Counted from the stretch's first letter, positions 45,123 through 58,659 are shown. The stretch: 64,000 nt of DNA from Tenebrio molitor (GCF_963966145.1 NC_091049.1:372001-436000), one strand, 5' to 3'. Made by a program: numbers and translations. Notes: a model not told the origin generated them from the sequence alone.

Positions 45123-45668
45123 CTAGTTCGTTTTTTTGATCACATTATTGCTCCTTTTCGGCACGAAACAAACCGAGCTGGCGTTCAAATAAATTATGTA
45201 GAACCAACAAACTATCAGGAAGGCCAACCCGTTGGGCACGTGCGTGTTGCACAGCAAATAAAAACACAAAAAGAGCTGTGCGCTCAGCACCAGAGCCGTC
45301 GCGTACACCGCCCACTTGAGCAAACAGATCTCCCGGAACTGTTTCCGGACCAGGAGCAACCCATTGGAGACGATCGTCCTGAACTCCAACTGGCAGAGCT
45401 TGTAGAGGAAGTGGGTGAAGAGGAGAGAGCGGAAGAAGAAGATCGTCTTTTCCGTGGAGGACTGGAGGACGGTTTGCGACGACTTGAGCCAGGCCAGGAG
45501 AGCCGGAAGGACGTAGTACTGTTGCGAGCAGATGAAGCTGTTGAAGCGTCGGATCTTCTCCAAGGAAGACGTCCGCACCAGCCTCTGCGTCTTGTCGTCC
45601 GCCTTGCGCGGCGTCATCACCTTCTTGGAGATCGTCTGGACCTCGGTGGTGGACACTGTGCTGGACAT
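45123..45668 (-). CDS. Unrecognised multi-pass membrane protein, 181 aa
   Basis: A single coding exon. The start MSSTVSTTEVQT is preferred because TTGCAG (a splice acceptor) lies one base before the ATG and the residues upstream are low-quality, so an intron probably interrupts the 5' untranslated region. Residues 1-40 are polar and basic. A semi-hydrophobic segment covers about 75-92, and two clear membrane helices cover about 117-140 (LKWAVYATALVLSAQL...) and 144-163 (VPNGLAFLIVCWFYIIY). The C terminus is basic (KRSNNVIKK). Codon use is GC-rich at third positions, unlike the flanks, which supports real coding. AATAAA on the minus strand lies near 44966. Family unknown; no catalytic motif seen. 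Confidence 0.75.
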   Translation of the reverse strand: MSSTVSTTEVQTISKKVMTPRKADDKTQRLVRTSSLEKIRRFNSFICSQQYYVLPALLAWLKSSQTVLQSSTEKTIFFFRSLLFTHFLYKLCQLEFRTIVSNGLLLVRKQFREICLLKWAVYATALVLSAQLFLCFYLLCNTHVPNGLAFLIVCWFYIIYLNASSVCFVPKRSNNVIKKTN

Positions 45669-46210
45669 TCTGCAACGAGACGAGTGTGAGGACGCGCGAA
45701 CTTGAAACGATAACGCTTGATGGATGTGACGGTCGGACCGGAGATAACCCCGGGCCGGTACCTGCCAGAAGGAATTGTTTGAACACGTTGCGAAATTTAA
45801 TAAAAACCAGGGATTATGCAATCGGACGAACACTCTGTTTGTGCTTAGATAGTGTAGTGACTGATAAGCGAGACGATTTGTTCAATTGGAACCGGAGCGA
45901 GCCGGTTGCGAAACACAATGACCGCAACATTTGCCTAGTTGAGTGATTTATGGAATTTTAAATTAACGCTAAATAAATAAATCCGGATGAGCCACCGTGC
46001 GCAAACAGGTGAGGCGATTTTTACAAGGAAGAAACACCACTTCCGCTTTTTCGAGAGACGTTGAGACGTTATTTTTTTAATAAGGAGTAAATTGAAGTGT
46101 TTAACAATGTAATTGTTGTTATTTGTTTAATAAATCAACCGATTCTTAGTGTCATGCATAATCTTTGGTGAATGTTACTATGGAAATACATAGATAGTTA
46201 TTTAAATTAC

Positions 46211-46317
46211 GAATGCGGTAGCCTACATTTTACAGCGCGAGGTTTTTAGACTGAAACACGATCGCACAGGGGGAGTGTTTTGACAAAAACCGAGCGATGT
46301 AAAATGTCTACCGCATT
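46211..46317. repeat. Foldback element
   Basis: AATGCGGTAGCCTACATTTT is mirrored by AAAATGTCTACCGCATT, with GCGCGAGGTTTTTAG and ACAAAAACCGAGCG also pairing. The remaining DNA to 50.8 kb shows no supported gene. Confidence 0.75.
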
Positions 46318-49300
46318 AGTAATGTAATGTAGGTATTAATATTTTTGGCCGACGACTTGTTTTCTCGAATTTGAAATTTGTAGTTATCAATAATTTTGCA
46401 AAACCTGTCAAAGACTGACAATTGATTAATGAAATGGCAGAAAGTTATCTATTATACCGATAACTGACATGCTTACGATTTACACCACAAGATGGCGCCA
46501 TCACACTTCAACAGAAAGCGGATAAATGGTAGCGGGATCTTGTCTTAGTATAAATGGACATTATTTATAATAAGCTAAGATTTTTTTTGGAGGTCCCAGA
46601 AAGCTAAAAATTTTCGCGTTAGTTTACGCACTCCGTGCGGTAAAATGACAGATAGTTTGGTTAGTGTGTAAAAAAACAAGATACCGCAGTTGTTCAAAAT
46701 ATGTAAACACGTCATTTAGAGTTGAGGAGGCCAAAAAAGAACTCCGCTTTATATTTTATTTGAAGAAAAGATGAACAGAGAAAGTTGTTGAGCGACTTTT
46801 TATCAAATTATCAAAAAGTGGAAGTGGTTTTCTGCTGAAGAACTTATAAAATAAATAGATCGTACTCTTGAAGATAGATGAGCAAAAGAAAGTAGTACAA
46901 GATGAAGAAAACAAAGCTAATGATGTTTCTCAAGAGTGGGATTATATTAAGAAGAAGAAAAATGAAGTAACTTGTTAGAAAAGAAAAGAAACTCTCTAAA
47001 ATAAATACGAAAGTTGTTTAGGATTCTTCAAAAATTGAAGTTAAATGGATTTTATTATTTTAGTACCTGAGAACGTAATTAATTAGGAACTTTTCAGAAA
47101 CCAAAATGACGTAATTTAATGTTCATTTCGTTCCATTTTCAAATTCTTCTCTGATAAATCCTCTCGCCAGAACTCTTCAGAGTTAAAAAAAAATAACAAA
47201 ATGATGAAATCTAAAATTCGTAAAACCACTCCAACTCTTTAATACCGTGTTATCGAAAATAAAAAAAATCGAGATGGCCATGATTAATACACTTCAGTTG
47301 GCAGCACGTAAAAATTTAATTCAAATGTCATCAAATGTCATTAATTACAATAGTAACTGTCATTCCGGACTTTCAAGGCACTTACCAACAACTTGCCTTG
47401 ATTATTTTGTTTTTCCATACCTGATAAACAACGTGTGTTCAAAAACACAATTCCCGAATTAATACAAGTAATTACTGATAACTGCAATTGATGTCCCCAC
47501 TTTGCGAAGGTCATTTGAAAACGTGAAGCGAAGAGAGTAACATGTTTGGAAGCTGAAGGCAGACATTTCGAACATTTACTCTAATTCGTAAATACAATTG
47601 GAGCTCCTCATGATTCTCTTACAACCGACAGGTCACACATAATTCACACCTTTATGAAAATCAAGATTTCAACGTTCTCAAAGTCACTAACCTAACTTTT
47701 AAGACTGACATCTGATAATTGAAATTTTAACGAATTGCCAACTGAAATTTTTGGTCACAGCCAACACTAATTTTTTTTTCGATCTCACGGTACTAACTAA
47801 GGGGTCGAAGGAAGTTCTACCGAGTGCGTCTAATTATTTGATAACAATAAAGAAATAAACCATGAAAACGAAATATATCAGACGAGGACTCAAGAGGATT
47901 TTTTTTAAATTTATCTTGCAATTACTGTTATTATTAAAAAATGACTTACTCATACGTTATCTCCATGAATACGCAAATACAATTTATTTTTTAATACATT
48001 TTATAAGTACATAGTTTGATAAAATATAAACAAAGATAAAATTGTTTAACACTTGGTGACTAGTTTCCAGTGTGAAATTAAATAAAAGAGAGTATGTTGA
48101 AGAGACTTTAGAGAAAATGTAGCATTTTTTATGAAAAAATTTGCTTTTGGCAATATTGCGAATATTGGATGGGTAAAAATATAGATTGAAACTGTTAAGG
48201 TGTAAATGAGAAAGAGTTTGCCTTTATGCAACACTTTTTGGGCATGTACCACCTCAAACACCAAAACAAAATTACTTTTATCTATTTCAATTTATTAAAT
48301 TTAAGTTATTGACCAATATTCCTACATGTGAAGAAATTTCATCAGAAACAATTTTGATTTTTCTGTGTTTGCTCAATAAATAAAATTTTTGATAAGAGAT
48401 AAGTTCGATAATTGTTACAAGTTATTTACACTTCTGGACAACTGTTCCGACCATGAATTTCGTTCATTTCCGCCAAATTTATTTAATTGAAAGAAACTTG
48501 CTTTCGTTTTGTGCAAATTCATAAAACGGTATTTTCTTGTTGTGACTATTTTCACCATGAGACGACAACTGATTAAGTTATAACCTTCACAAACCGGATG
48601 TTTGGTAAACAAAAATTAGAGTTATTTTATATTTGACCGGCTTACTAATTAATCGTGACTCCAAAAGCAATTACATATTAAAAATTTAGGTAAAATTTTA
48701 AAGAAAACGCTGATATATGGCAGTCACAGTGTAAAGAGTTGAGTTGTTTTGCACGAAATTTATATAAAGCGTTATTTTAGACGCTCAAAATAGACAGTAA
48801 AGGAAGACTTTTAATCCCTCGAGTGTAAAAGCAGAGCCAACTAAGTTAATTTATTGATAATAGGATCGTTACGTTGACATAATGTGTCGTATAATTATTG
48901 CCCTCGCTGCGCTCATACACTCGGGATGAAAAGATGCACTTTAGTTCCTTGTGGTATAACATACTGTTCTGCTTCTAAACAACACACCTAAAATATTTTC
49001 TGCTTCTTCCTATTCGTTAAAAATTGCGTACTTTCGGTCCAAAATGTGTTGAGATGTTTCACGAAACATATTTTATCTGACCTTGATATTTGCTCCTTTT
49101 GAGTTTTTCGGTGTTGTTTAAAATTGTGACGTTTGACCCCGAGAGCAATAAAATGTTTGATAAAAAAAAAAGAGTTAAATGCGTGCTATTAAAAGAATTA
49201 TCAAGAACTCTGGAGCCAACAAATTATTTTAGACGGATTGCTCAAAGTACTGTTTTCTTCATTTGATATGCGGAGGCTTGATTCTCTAATTTTTCCAAAT

Positions 49301-50849
49301 TTTTGATTTATCATTTTTTGAAATGCCACACTTAGTTTTGTACAAAAACCAGTTTGAAATTTGAATCGTCTGAAAGTTGAAGATAATATTTTACAAATTA
49401 AATGAACTGAGTTATGATGACACAGAGAAGTTTTGTTGTATAATCTTGTTTGATGGACGTGAAGGGTCGTATGTCAAAGATTATTCCTAGAAAACAGTCT
49501 GCCAGACTAAGTTGTTTATAAGAATTAGACAGTCGAACTTTGGTCCAATGATGCAAAATTATTATCTCAGACAAATTCCAACTAAAGTGTACTTCATAAT
49601 AATTATTTTCTCATTAATTTCGAGGTATTTATACAAAAGTATGAGATTTTTTTAAATTCTGAAATGTCATGTAGGTACATTAGAAAGTATTTTGGTAATT
49701 AAAAAGCATTTTGGGTAGATTCTGCAATAAAATTGTTTTAGTGAAACAAAGAAGAAAGAAAGTATGCTAGTTCTGCTGAGGAGTTACACCCAACAGGTGT
49801 TGTAATATATTTTGTCTTCGACCAATAAGAAATCAATAAAACACACAATTTATACATTTGATTTATTCAACATTTTTCCTGAGAAAGAATTTGACTACAA
49901 TATTTTGCAGACGCCATTTTTGACAGCTTTTGGCAATAAATAGGATGCGGTCATTTTATTCATTTAGAAGAAAATATCATTCCCCACTCGTAGGAAATTA
50001 AAAAAATATTTCAAGAGTATGTATTGCAAAGTGGTGGTAAAAAAGTAAATGAATTCAATGTCTTTTTCGACAAAAAATACAATGTCAAAAATGTATTCGT
50101 TTATGATAACAGCATTTAAAATAAACGTCGCAGGATTTTTCCCTCTAAAATCATCTGGTTGGAATGTTGCAAAAAAAAAAGTGAAAATTAATAAAACCAT
50201 GCAAAACCAAGGGGAAAATATATATTTTCCGAATTATTGGATATATTGGATATTTCATAATTAAAAAAAAAATTGTTACACATTTTTCATTTTAAAAAAA
50301 TTGGAGTTCCATAGAATACTATCCTGAGGTCAGAAATTACAATTTGTACTATTTTTTAAATTCGGATAATGTTAAATTTTATTCGTTTAGAAAAATATTA
50401 CCTACTAAATAAATGGTAAACTTGCCAGATCATCCAGTTGGAATGTCGCCAAGAACCAAAACAAATCAAAGAAATTATTCAAGTGAAAATTCATAAAACC
50501 ATGAAATATATACCTATATTCCACCCATTGGAATATATTATATTTTCCTAATTGGACGATACGTTGGATATATTTTTCAATAATTAATTTGGTCATTTGG
50601 TAACATATTTTTTTTTTTAAATATTAATATATTAAGAAACATACTACATTCCCTTGGTTGTTAAAGACAAAAGAATGAAGCATGGAAACAAACGCAACCG
50701 TATTGTTATGATTTTTTTTTAATGAAGATTATATGACATTTTTCGAATATGATATAGAAATTTACTTTTCATAAAAAAAAGATTGTTTTTGGCTTAGAGT
50801 TTGTTAAAATGTTTGTATCCCATTTTGAATCTTCCAAATATGTATTATG
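46318..50849. other. Repeat-rich stretch without a supported gene
   Basis: Frames are short and lack domains. A hairpin lies at about 48800-48960 (ATCCCTCGAGTG and CACTCGGGAT). Two diverged direct copies of one repeat lie at about 50145-50260 and 50430-50590 (shared TTGGAATGT and ATTGGATATAT blocks). Confidence 0.5.
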
Positions 50850-51056
50850 CAGGGTGATTTTGAAAGTTGTGCAGATGTTTTAATCACGAGCTACTGGCTT
50901 CATGTAGAACTCGGAAAAAATGTTTAAAAAATTCTATGTCAAAAAATAAAATGACATTTATTTTTTGAGCTACAATTTTTTTTAATTGCTTTTAGTCTTC
51001 TACGTTGTCAAACAACCTCGTAGGTAAAATTTCGGCACATTTTAAAAATACACCCT
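50850..51056. mobile_element. Small MITE, CAGGGTG termini
   Basis: The left end CAGGGTGATTTTGAAAGTTG and the right end TTTTAAAAATACACCCTG are imperfect inverses. 207 bp, non-coding. The right end abuts the dispersed repeat shared with about 6510-6605. Confidence 0.6.
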
Positions 51057-51799
51057 GTATATCATATGTATTCTATAAAACGTACACCAATGCGATTTCC
51101 TTGTTTTAAAGTATATTTTCAATAGGTTACTTCGCATTGGCGGACGTTGGAAACAATACTTTGTAGGTACTTATTATTAAAATTGGCATAACATTCTCAA
51201 ATACTTTTCCTTCAATTAAAAAAAAAGGACTACGTCAAAAATTGCCATGTTCTTGGTGCAGCTGCAGTTTCTTCGCACTGTCAGAAAGAAAAATGAAAAT
51301 AAGCACCTGGCGGTGGCCAGACACGAACCAACCAGTTTTTTGGAAAAAATCCACCGGCCACGAAAGAAATTACAGCACGCACGGATTCTTCACCATTGCA
51401 ATCGCAACACCCCTTTGGCATTGAACACAAATAAAAAGTTGCATCACAGCACGAAAAATTGTGCGAAAAGAGACGGCGGCATCTGCTCGAAAAATGATTC
51501 GATGGAATTATGTATTTACGTATTATTCCAATTAGACTGGCATTTCCATCCAGTTAATAACGAAAAGCGAGATACTCACTCTACTAATACGAATATCACA
51601 AAAATTCACAGAAAATTGTTCGTTGGGGAAAACAACAGCGACCCTATCAACAACACTGAACTCTTCTCGGAAGCCTTTTTTCCATATTAGACACTAGTCC
51701 ACCTCGCCGAAGAACTGGTAAACGAATTCACCACAACGTGCTCGAGACAGAAATAGTAAATCCGCAGCGGCACATCCTTAAATAGGTAAAGCTTGTTTG

Positions 51800-52150
51800 T
51801 ACGTCGGACCCTGTCCAACACCGCGCCCCAGACAAAGACGAAAGAAGAAGTCACCAATTCGGAGCGATGATTGAAGCGTTGGACCCCTCGTGCGCGCTCG
51901 CCGACGCTCGTCTCATAATTGAGGGGAGATTACAATTATGTTAATCTCCCCACGGAGGGCTTCTGGAAGCTTTAAACCCGTAGGCGAGGTCCAGACGGTT
52001 TTGTTCTAGTTTCAGCGACCCGAAAATTCCGGTACGTGTCAGTGGTCACGCAGGCGGAAGGGCAAAGTTCCAGGGCTACCGAAGGGCCCACAGGAGAAAA
52101 TTTTCGGTCACCGTGTTCGAAATTTCGCCACAATATCGCAAGTCCGAGGC
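51800..52150. other. GC-richer island, function unknown
   Basis: A short rise in GC (e.g. TCGTGCGCGCTCGCCGACGC) within AT-rich DNA, containing a hairpin GGGGAGATTACAATTATGTT with AATCTCCCC. It could be a promoter or untranslated exon. The overlapping frames (51247-51690, 52036-52338) have no domain. Confidence 0.25.
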
Positions 52151-53701
52151 CGCGTGAAACTCGAATTGTTGCCGTTTCATGTCGATTGGTAATGTTCGGT
52201 AATTATTTTTGCTTACACCTAAACGCCATTAAAGCACACGTGATAGGGCATGGAAACAGCGTAATTTCGTCGATAACCGACAAAAAAAAAATACAATTAA
52301 CAGTCGGAATCGATGCACAAAATGAATTATTGGCGTAGCGGTGACGTCCGAGGTCTTTGCGATTTTTTCTGTTGTTTTATTTTTGCTTTATCTCTGAGTT
52401 TGTAATACTGGTTTTTTTTTCTACGATAAGTTTAGTAAAAATAGTTGTTTTGCGTTGGAGAGATAATTTTTGAGGCCCATAACAAGAGGAGGTTGATTTT
52501 GGTGGTTTGGACAAGATGATTAAGAAATGTGAGATTGATAGAGCGGCGTTATCGATCCACAAAAGAACCGGCCCCAACATGTTTTCTAAGTGCAAACTTT
52601 GAATGTGCGGTAGTAAAATTGTTTTAAAAAGATAAAAATAAATTATGTAATTCTAAAATAATTAAATATGTAACATAAATCATAAATTAATTTTTAACTG
52701 GGTTGTTTTATAAATGACGTGTACTTTTTTGGTTTGTAAATAAAAATCTGGTCAAGAGGGCTTTATAAGGTTCTACGAATGAACGCATGTCCAGCATATT
52801 TATGCGTTTACGTTTAGTCAAGTGACAAACCACGCCATTGCGAAAATAACTGTCGTATATTCCGTTTTTTTATAATCAATTGCCAGTGTCAAAATACAGA
52901 AAAAGACCAAACTGTATATTAAAAATCATTGACAATTGGTCCAGTTCTATCTCAATTTTACCCTAGATTTCCCCTAGATCATTATTGAGGTTATGTTGCA
53001 TATGTTTATGAGTGCAAGACACGTGTTTAATTTAAATTTAAATTGTCAAATGTGACAATCGGTGACAATTTCAAAAGTCAATATTTCAAAACGTGATTTA
53101 TAAAATTCACTGTTTCCAATTTTCTACCAACCTGACAACACTTTAACAATTGATTATAAAAAAAAAGCAGACTTTATGTACCTGAATGTCTTTGGTTCAG
53201 TTGAGTAAACCAATTAAAAAAACAATTCTTTTTAATCAATGTTATGCGTGTAAAGTAAAATTCATAACTTAACTTTTAATTTTTAGTTGGTCACTAACGT
53301 AGTAGACGGTAGAAAATTGAATTAACCTGATTCTTATTTTGAAGTTTTGTTGATTTAATTTTTTTCCCAAAAAGTTATGTATACAACTGTGTATAAAGCG
53401 TGAGATTACAACAGTCGTCGCGCTCGTGCGTGTAAACTTCCCACTTATAAAGAAAAGTAATGTTTTGTACACGTGCTACATAAATGACAATTATGATATT
53501 GGATATCAGCTAGTTTTGAAAAAAAAATGTTTTTCGTACAAATAGAGTGCAAAATATGTCTTTTAAAATAAATAAATTCTTAGATATCTTTGATTTCAGA
53601 AATGTTCACAAAATGGAGATTAAACTTGACAACAGTTACATACGGAAAATAAGATAAAGCAGATTTTTATTCATACTCGTATATGTAAACCGTATTTGCC
53701 A

Positions 53702-53750
53702 ATTCCGGTGTTCCACAAGAGTCAATTCTGGGACCATTTTTATTTAACAC
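53702..53750 (+). pseudogene. Remnant of a LINE reverse transcriptase motif
   Basis: Reads SGVPQESILGPFLFN, the motif B region of LINE reverse transcriptases (GVPQGSILGPLLF), with the key G changed to E, and then a stop inside CTAGCTGACCC. Too short to classify further. Confidence 0.55.
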
Positions 53751-54476
53751 TAGCTGACCCGTCAGACATTGTCTTGTCCAATCCAAATTTCAATGCGCCA
53801 AAATGTGGGCAAGGAAAAACACAAATCGACCTGTTTTGGGATTTTTTACAAAAAAATGTCCAAGTTATGAATTTTATTCCAGTTAAAGTTTCCACACTGT
53901 ATAGATTTTTAGTATTGTGGCCACTCGTTCTGTGCCAATGATATTAAATTATTTTGGAAAATGGACACCCTTCAAGATTTTATTAAATTACAAACAGAGA
54001 TGAAACAGTTAATTGGTTGTTACGAAAGGAACAGAAGCGCTACGTGATGCCTTGCATGAAAGACTACTTGTACTACGAGTATTATCGCATCTGTTTTATA
54101 TCGAATCTCTAAACTGCAAAGTCTGAGTATTTTCTGTGATGAAAATATGTTTTGTCCTTTCTTTCATACTGAGAAACAATCGCGACAACGTACCTAGCTA
54201 TTAAAAGTGTACCTACATTGTGTATTTGTATTTGTAAGATCCCGTTTGGAGCACACTAATGCGGCGTGCTTCCCAGGTTGTTACACTTACATAAATGAGA
54301 TTGAAAAGGTTCAAGGTGATTTTGAAATGTCTGGGTTACAAAACAAATGAAGTTTATCCAGGAATGAGCAAGACAACTTGAATGTACTTAAACGTTCTTT
54401 CTTTGACATATCTTTCTTATTTTTGGTAAAAAATTTGCGGACGGAAAAGTCTCCAAAGCAACGACTTGTCCAGAAG

Positions 54477-54644
54477 TATCGGGTGTTCATTCAAATTTCC
54501 GATCAAAGTCGATTGTGAACGCACTATGGATTACGAATCACGGATCAGCTGTTTAAATCTTACCGTTGTTTGTGTTTTTACATGAGTTCACAATCAACTC
54601 TTCAACGCCAACTTTGACCGGAAATTTAAATTAACACCCGATAT
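54477..54644. mobile_element. MITE family B copy 2
   Basis: Ends TATCGGGTGTTCATTCAAAT and its inverse ending AACACCCGATA. It shares GTCGATTGTGAACGCAC and TTCACAATC...CTTCAACGCC with copy 1 at 4187-4399. Slightly shorter than copy 1. Confidence 0.75.
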
Positions 54645-54659
54645 CTAAGTAGGTACATA

Positions 54660-55235
54660 CAGGGTGTTTTCGAAGTTGAAGCGTTCCTTGTAACAGGAGG
54701 TACTATACATTATTCTTAAGAATTTTAGCCTAAATTTTCTTAGTAAAATGTTTGTATTAACGGAGACAATTGATTGTACATTTTTATTGTTTTCTGAAAT
54801 TTTGAGTCCAGTCCTGTCTATTTCTCCGCGGTATAAGATTAATAACTGACGTGGCCCAGGACGGTGTCTTTCCGGAAATCGCTTTGCGTACTCTCTGGAC
54901 GCCGCAGCTGTATTCTGATAACATTGCGCATGCATTAGCAACATATCTGTGAGCTCATTATTTTCGTAACGATAAGCCATTTCGACTAATTAGATGACAC
55001 CTCTGACAGTATTTTTGATTTAATGTCCATGCTCATTTGATTTTTTTTGTCAATTCTAATTTCTAACAAATCAGCGCAAATTTGAACAGGACCGGTTTCA
55101 AAAATTTCAAAAAAATTAACTTATTGTATCTTCATTGCCGTACACATTTTACTAAGGTAATTTTGGCTAAAACTCTTTAGAACAACGCATACTATCATAT
55201 GTTAAAAGGAACGCCTCAACTTCGAAAACACCCTG
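54660..55235 (-). mobile_element. Non-autonomous DNA transposon with DUF4817-like helix-turn-helix remnant
   Basis: Inverted ends of about 32 bp (CAGGGTGTTTTCGAAGTTGA and its inverse ending ACACCCTG), flanked by TA on both sides. On the minus strand (start 54980) a frame reads YENNELTDMLLMHAQCYQNT, then AAASREYAKRFPERHRP, a pattern I associate with the DUF4817 DNA-binding domain of insect mariner-like transposases. It then loses similarity, so the catalytic domain is deleted: a MITE still carrying part of its parent's coding sequence. Confidence 0.8.
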
Positions 55236-55851
55236 TATAAGAAAAAATAGACAAAAAAAGATTTTTTTTTATTTCAAAATTCTACGAACAAAATTAACTT
55301 ATTTTCGGTCTTTCTAGAACTTTCTAGGTTTGACATTTTCATGCCAAAATTTTTAAATTTAAAATTTCAAAAAAAAAATAGAACGTATTTTTACAATTCC
55401 ATTGTCCTGGTCCTTTGTTCCTATGTTTGGAACAATAATCACGAACTATTCTGGGATGTCAGCACTGACAGAATTCTTTTCTGCAACCAGATTTTACTCG
55501 AGTAATTTTTATTCACAGAAATTAATAACCAAACGAGAATACTTCATATTTTTTTAAAAAAGCTCATTATTAAAACAAAAGTTTTCATTATTGAAAGACC
55601 ATTAGCATAGCACACCATTAGCTCGCCTTGACTATTCGTAGGTGATCTATTTTTTGGTTTAATTATATGGTTTGTGTATTATCACCGGTCGGTATCTTTC
55701 ATTTACTAATTATCATTTTCCATTGTTCATAGCTTGTCTTTGGGTCGTTAACTACCCACGTCACGTCGACAGTCAGCTTTTGTACTATTCATCATTCCAT
55801 TACCTCAAAACTTTTCAAATATAATCCAAAATCATTACCCTATTTACAAAT

Positions 55852-56104
55852 ACTGTCGCGAGCAAAAACTTCTGGTCGTCAATGTCATTTCAAAGTTTGG
55901 TTAGATTGTCACAAATTAAAAAAAAATCCCTGCCTGATTATGCCCATGTCCCATGTCAACAAAGTGTCAAGAAAATGAGAAAAAAATGACAACCAATGTC
56001 ATAGAACATGATGATAGGTTATGATATTTACGACCGTTTTGCAATGGAGCATTTTTCATTGTTCAAAGCATGATTTTGACTACCAGTTTTTTTTGCTCGC
56101 AGTA
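55852..56104. mobile_element. MITE, inverted ends
   Basis: ACTGTCGCGAGCAAAAACTT at the left pairs with AGTTTTTTTTGCTCGCAGT at the right. 253 bp, non-coding, with a second element 4 bp away. Confidence 0.65.
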
Positions 56105-56108
56105 GTAT

Positions 56109-56489
56109 GTACTATTGGGAGCACGGAATTTCGAGCAGACTTAAAATTTGACTGATATAAGATGTGAAATAGGCTTTAGGTGCTAGACGTATGAATAACC
56201 TCATTTTAATATCTACTGTTGTCACATATCATTCTGACAAATTGCATTCATCAATCCTGAAAAGTTGCAAGTCCTTAGATGTGATTTTCTGAAAACTGTA
56301 CAGTCTTTTATTAAACTTTGGAAATCAATAACTAAAATGAAAAATAATTGTGCACAATTGTGACAGTTTATTTTCAAGTTCAGTCAAAATTAATTATTAT
56401 GACATTTATGACAAAAAAGCTTAGACTGCATTGGGTTTTTTTAAATGACATATAAATTGCTGCCCGAAATTCCATGCTCCCTATAGTAC
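56109..56489. mobile_element. MITE, 30-bp inverted ends
   Basis: GTACTATTGGGAGCACGGAA at the left is mirrored by TTCCATGCTCCCTATAGTAC at the right. 381 bp, non-coding. Confidence 0.75.
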
Positions 56490-57350
56490 AATGTCACAAA
56501 ATTTAAAAGCTCGTCAACTGATTTCATACGAACATATTTCATTGATCATCTTTCTGCGTGGAAATTAAGTAAATCTCTTCGTTGAAAAAATATCGACGTA
56601 TAACATTCTACCTCGAAAATACAACCGACAACGTCGCCAACTTTTGTTTTCAGTGTGTCTGCAGTGTCAGAAAAAAAAATGTGGTTATGAAAGAAAACCG
56701 TCGTTTTGGTCGTAATTGATCGTGTTTTTTTATTCTGATTTTATTGTTTCACTCAAAGGTACGATATGGTACTTACAACCTTACTGTACATCATTATTTT
56801 GGGTTACGTAAATAAACTCAACAATCAAATGTCAAATTTTAACGGAATTTTGGGCCAACGCAAAAAGATGAAGCTTATTCAGGAGATTTTTTTTTCTGCC
56901 AACATAATTCAACAGATGGTGGATTTTTGATTTTGAAACGGATTTTACGTACAATTACGGCTACGGAATTTTGGCCGTCACTTGTCATTCCATTGACATG
57001 AGATGTAAAGCGGCCCTTACTTATTCGTAGATAACCTCACTTTCTACTATTATATACAAGACTAACAAGACTTGTCATTTTGATGCTGACTGACTTGCAA
57101 GAAAACGTTCTTCCTCATTTCGTGCAATTTTGGAAGTGATACTATCCGCACTTTATTGAAATAGGGAATTGGTAGCATGTTCGCAACTATGAATGAAGTA
57201 TGACATTGACAAATTTTTGGATGTCAATTCCAAAAGTCAATCATACTGACAATAAAGCATGGACTTCTATTCAATAAAAAGCGGTACCTACAAAGTGCTG
57301 CACCCAATTTTAGCAATATTTTGCTAATGTAAATTCTTTTGTTAAAACGT

Positions 57351-57470
57351 TAGGTATAGTGATCCCAGAACTCTAACGTTTTATGATAAGCAATACTAAT
57401 AATGAGGGGATTAGTGTTTGACACTTCCTACCTATCATAAAACGTTAGAGTTCTGGGATCACTATACCTA
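57351..57470. repeat. Perfect 38-bp inverted repeat with 44-bp loop
   Basis: 57351-57388 (TAGGTATAGTGATCCCAGAA...) equals the inverse of 57433-57470 without mismatch. The loop is AT-rich and non-coding. No further arm is visible outside. Confidence 0.9.
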
Positions 57471-58659
57471 CCTACATAACCCTAACAGAAAACGTTACCG
57501 TCAAGTTCTGCGTCAAGTTTCCAGTGTCGCTTAATTTTTACAACAGTATTCTTATCTTTTATGAATTTTTTTAAAGTTAAAATTTAATTAGCTGTACCAC
57601 TTTTTATTGAATAGAAGTGTATGTAAGTACCTACCTACTCAGGAGTAGAGTCACGAAACTCAGATAATTTGCAAATCGTTAACGAAACGGCAAATACAAT
57701 GCTTCAACAATATCAGTTGTTATGGTTTTGAATTTGCAATGCCTTATCCAGCCTTACCAGGTTTCCTGAATAACCTCCTTAGTTATTATGTTGCAAATTC
57801 TTTAGCTAATGTCTAATACATATAAGTATGTACGAGAAATACCAAAATGACGTAAAAACTTGAAACGTATTTCCATTCTACTTATTACTTAAGTATCTTA
57901 AGTGCTTAAGTCAAAACAATGTATTGCAATCAATACACATTAAATAGTAAGATAGTCAAGTTTATGTCTTCGTTGTTAGTTTTATGACTTAAGTGATTTG
58001 TTAGATATCGTGTAATTATCGGCCTCGCTGTGCTCATGCATAAAATTACCTACATTGCAGATAAAAAGATGCACCTTAATTTCTTGTCATGTAGGTAATT
58101 ACACTATTTTTGTATCTGGTACGAGATAAAAAAAATATGAAATGTCAATTCGCAATTATGTAAATGATTTCGTAATCTCATTTTGTATGAATTAATTCGT
58201 TCGCAACACCTTTTGGGCGACATTAAATCGTGAACGAAATGATCCGGAACAATTAAATTTCATGCGCCATTATCTGTTATCATATTGTGTCCACTCGTCA
58301 GCCACGTTCCTGCACCGCATTATCACACAGCGGAGTGTTATGGGGAAAACACGATTCGTAAAAATTCGTTGTAAACACTTCCAAATCCTGTTTTTGGTCC
58401 ATCCCAACAACCGAAGAATTCATCAGATGCGACGATTATCTTCGGTTTTGAGATTATCGCGTCTCGGGGCGGCATCCGGATTAAAGGTCTGGATGGGCGT
58501 TCCGCACGGGCCCGATAAGCGTGTCCGCGATAACAGACGATCACGCTTTAAGCGCGTGACCATGATTGTTTACAAAAAGTGATGCACTTTCTATTAAAAA
58601 AATTTAATGAAATTATCTTACAATAAACATTCAATCAATCGGTAAAAATAGCAGAGTTT

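Noticed and set aside
45111..45689. 192-aa plus-strand and 213-aa minus-strand frames
   Set aside because: Shadow frames of the GC-rich membrane protein gene at 45123-45668; charged, repetitive composition without domains.
51247..51690. 147-aa ORF on the plus strand
   Set aside because: Low-complexity His/Asn/Lys composition, no domain, overlapping frame of similar length; not distinguishable from chance.
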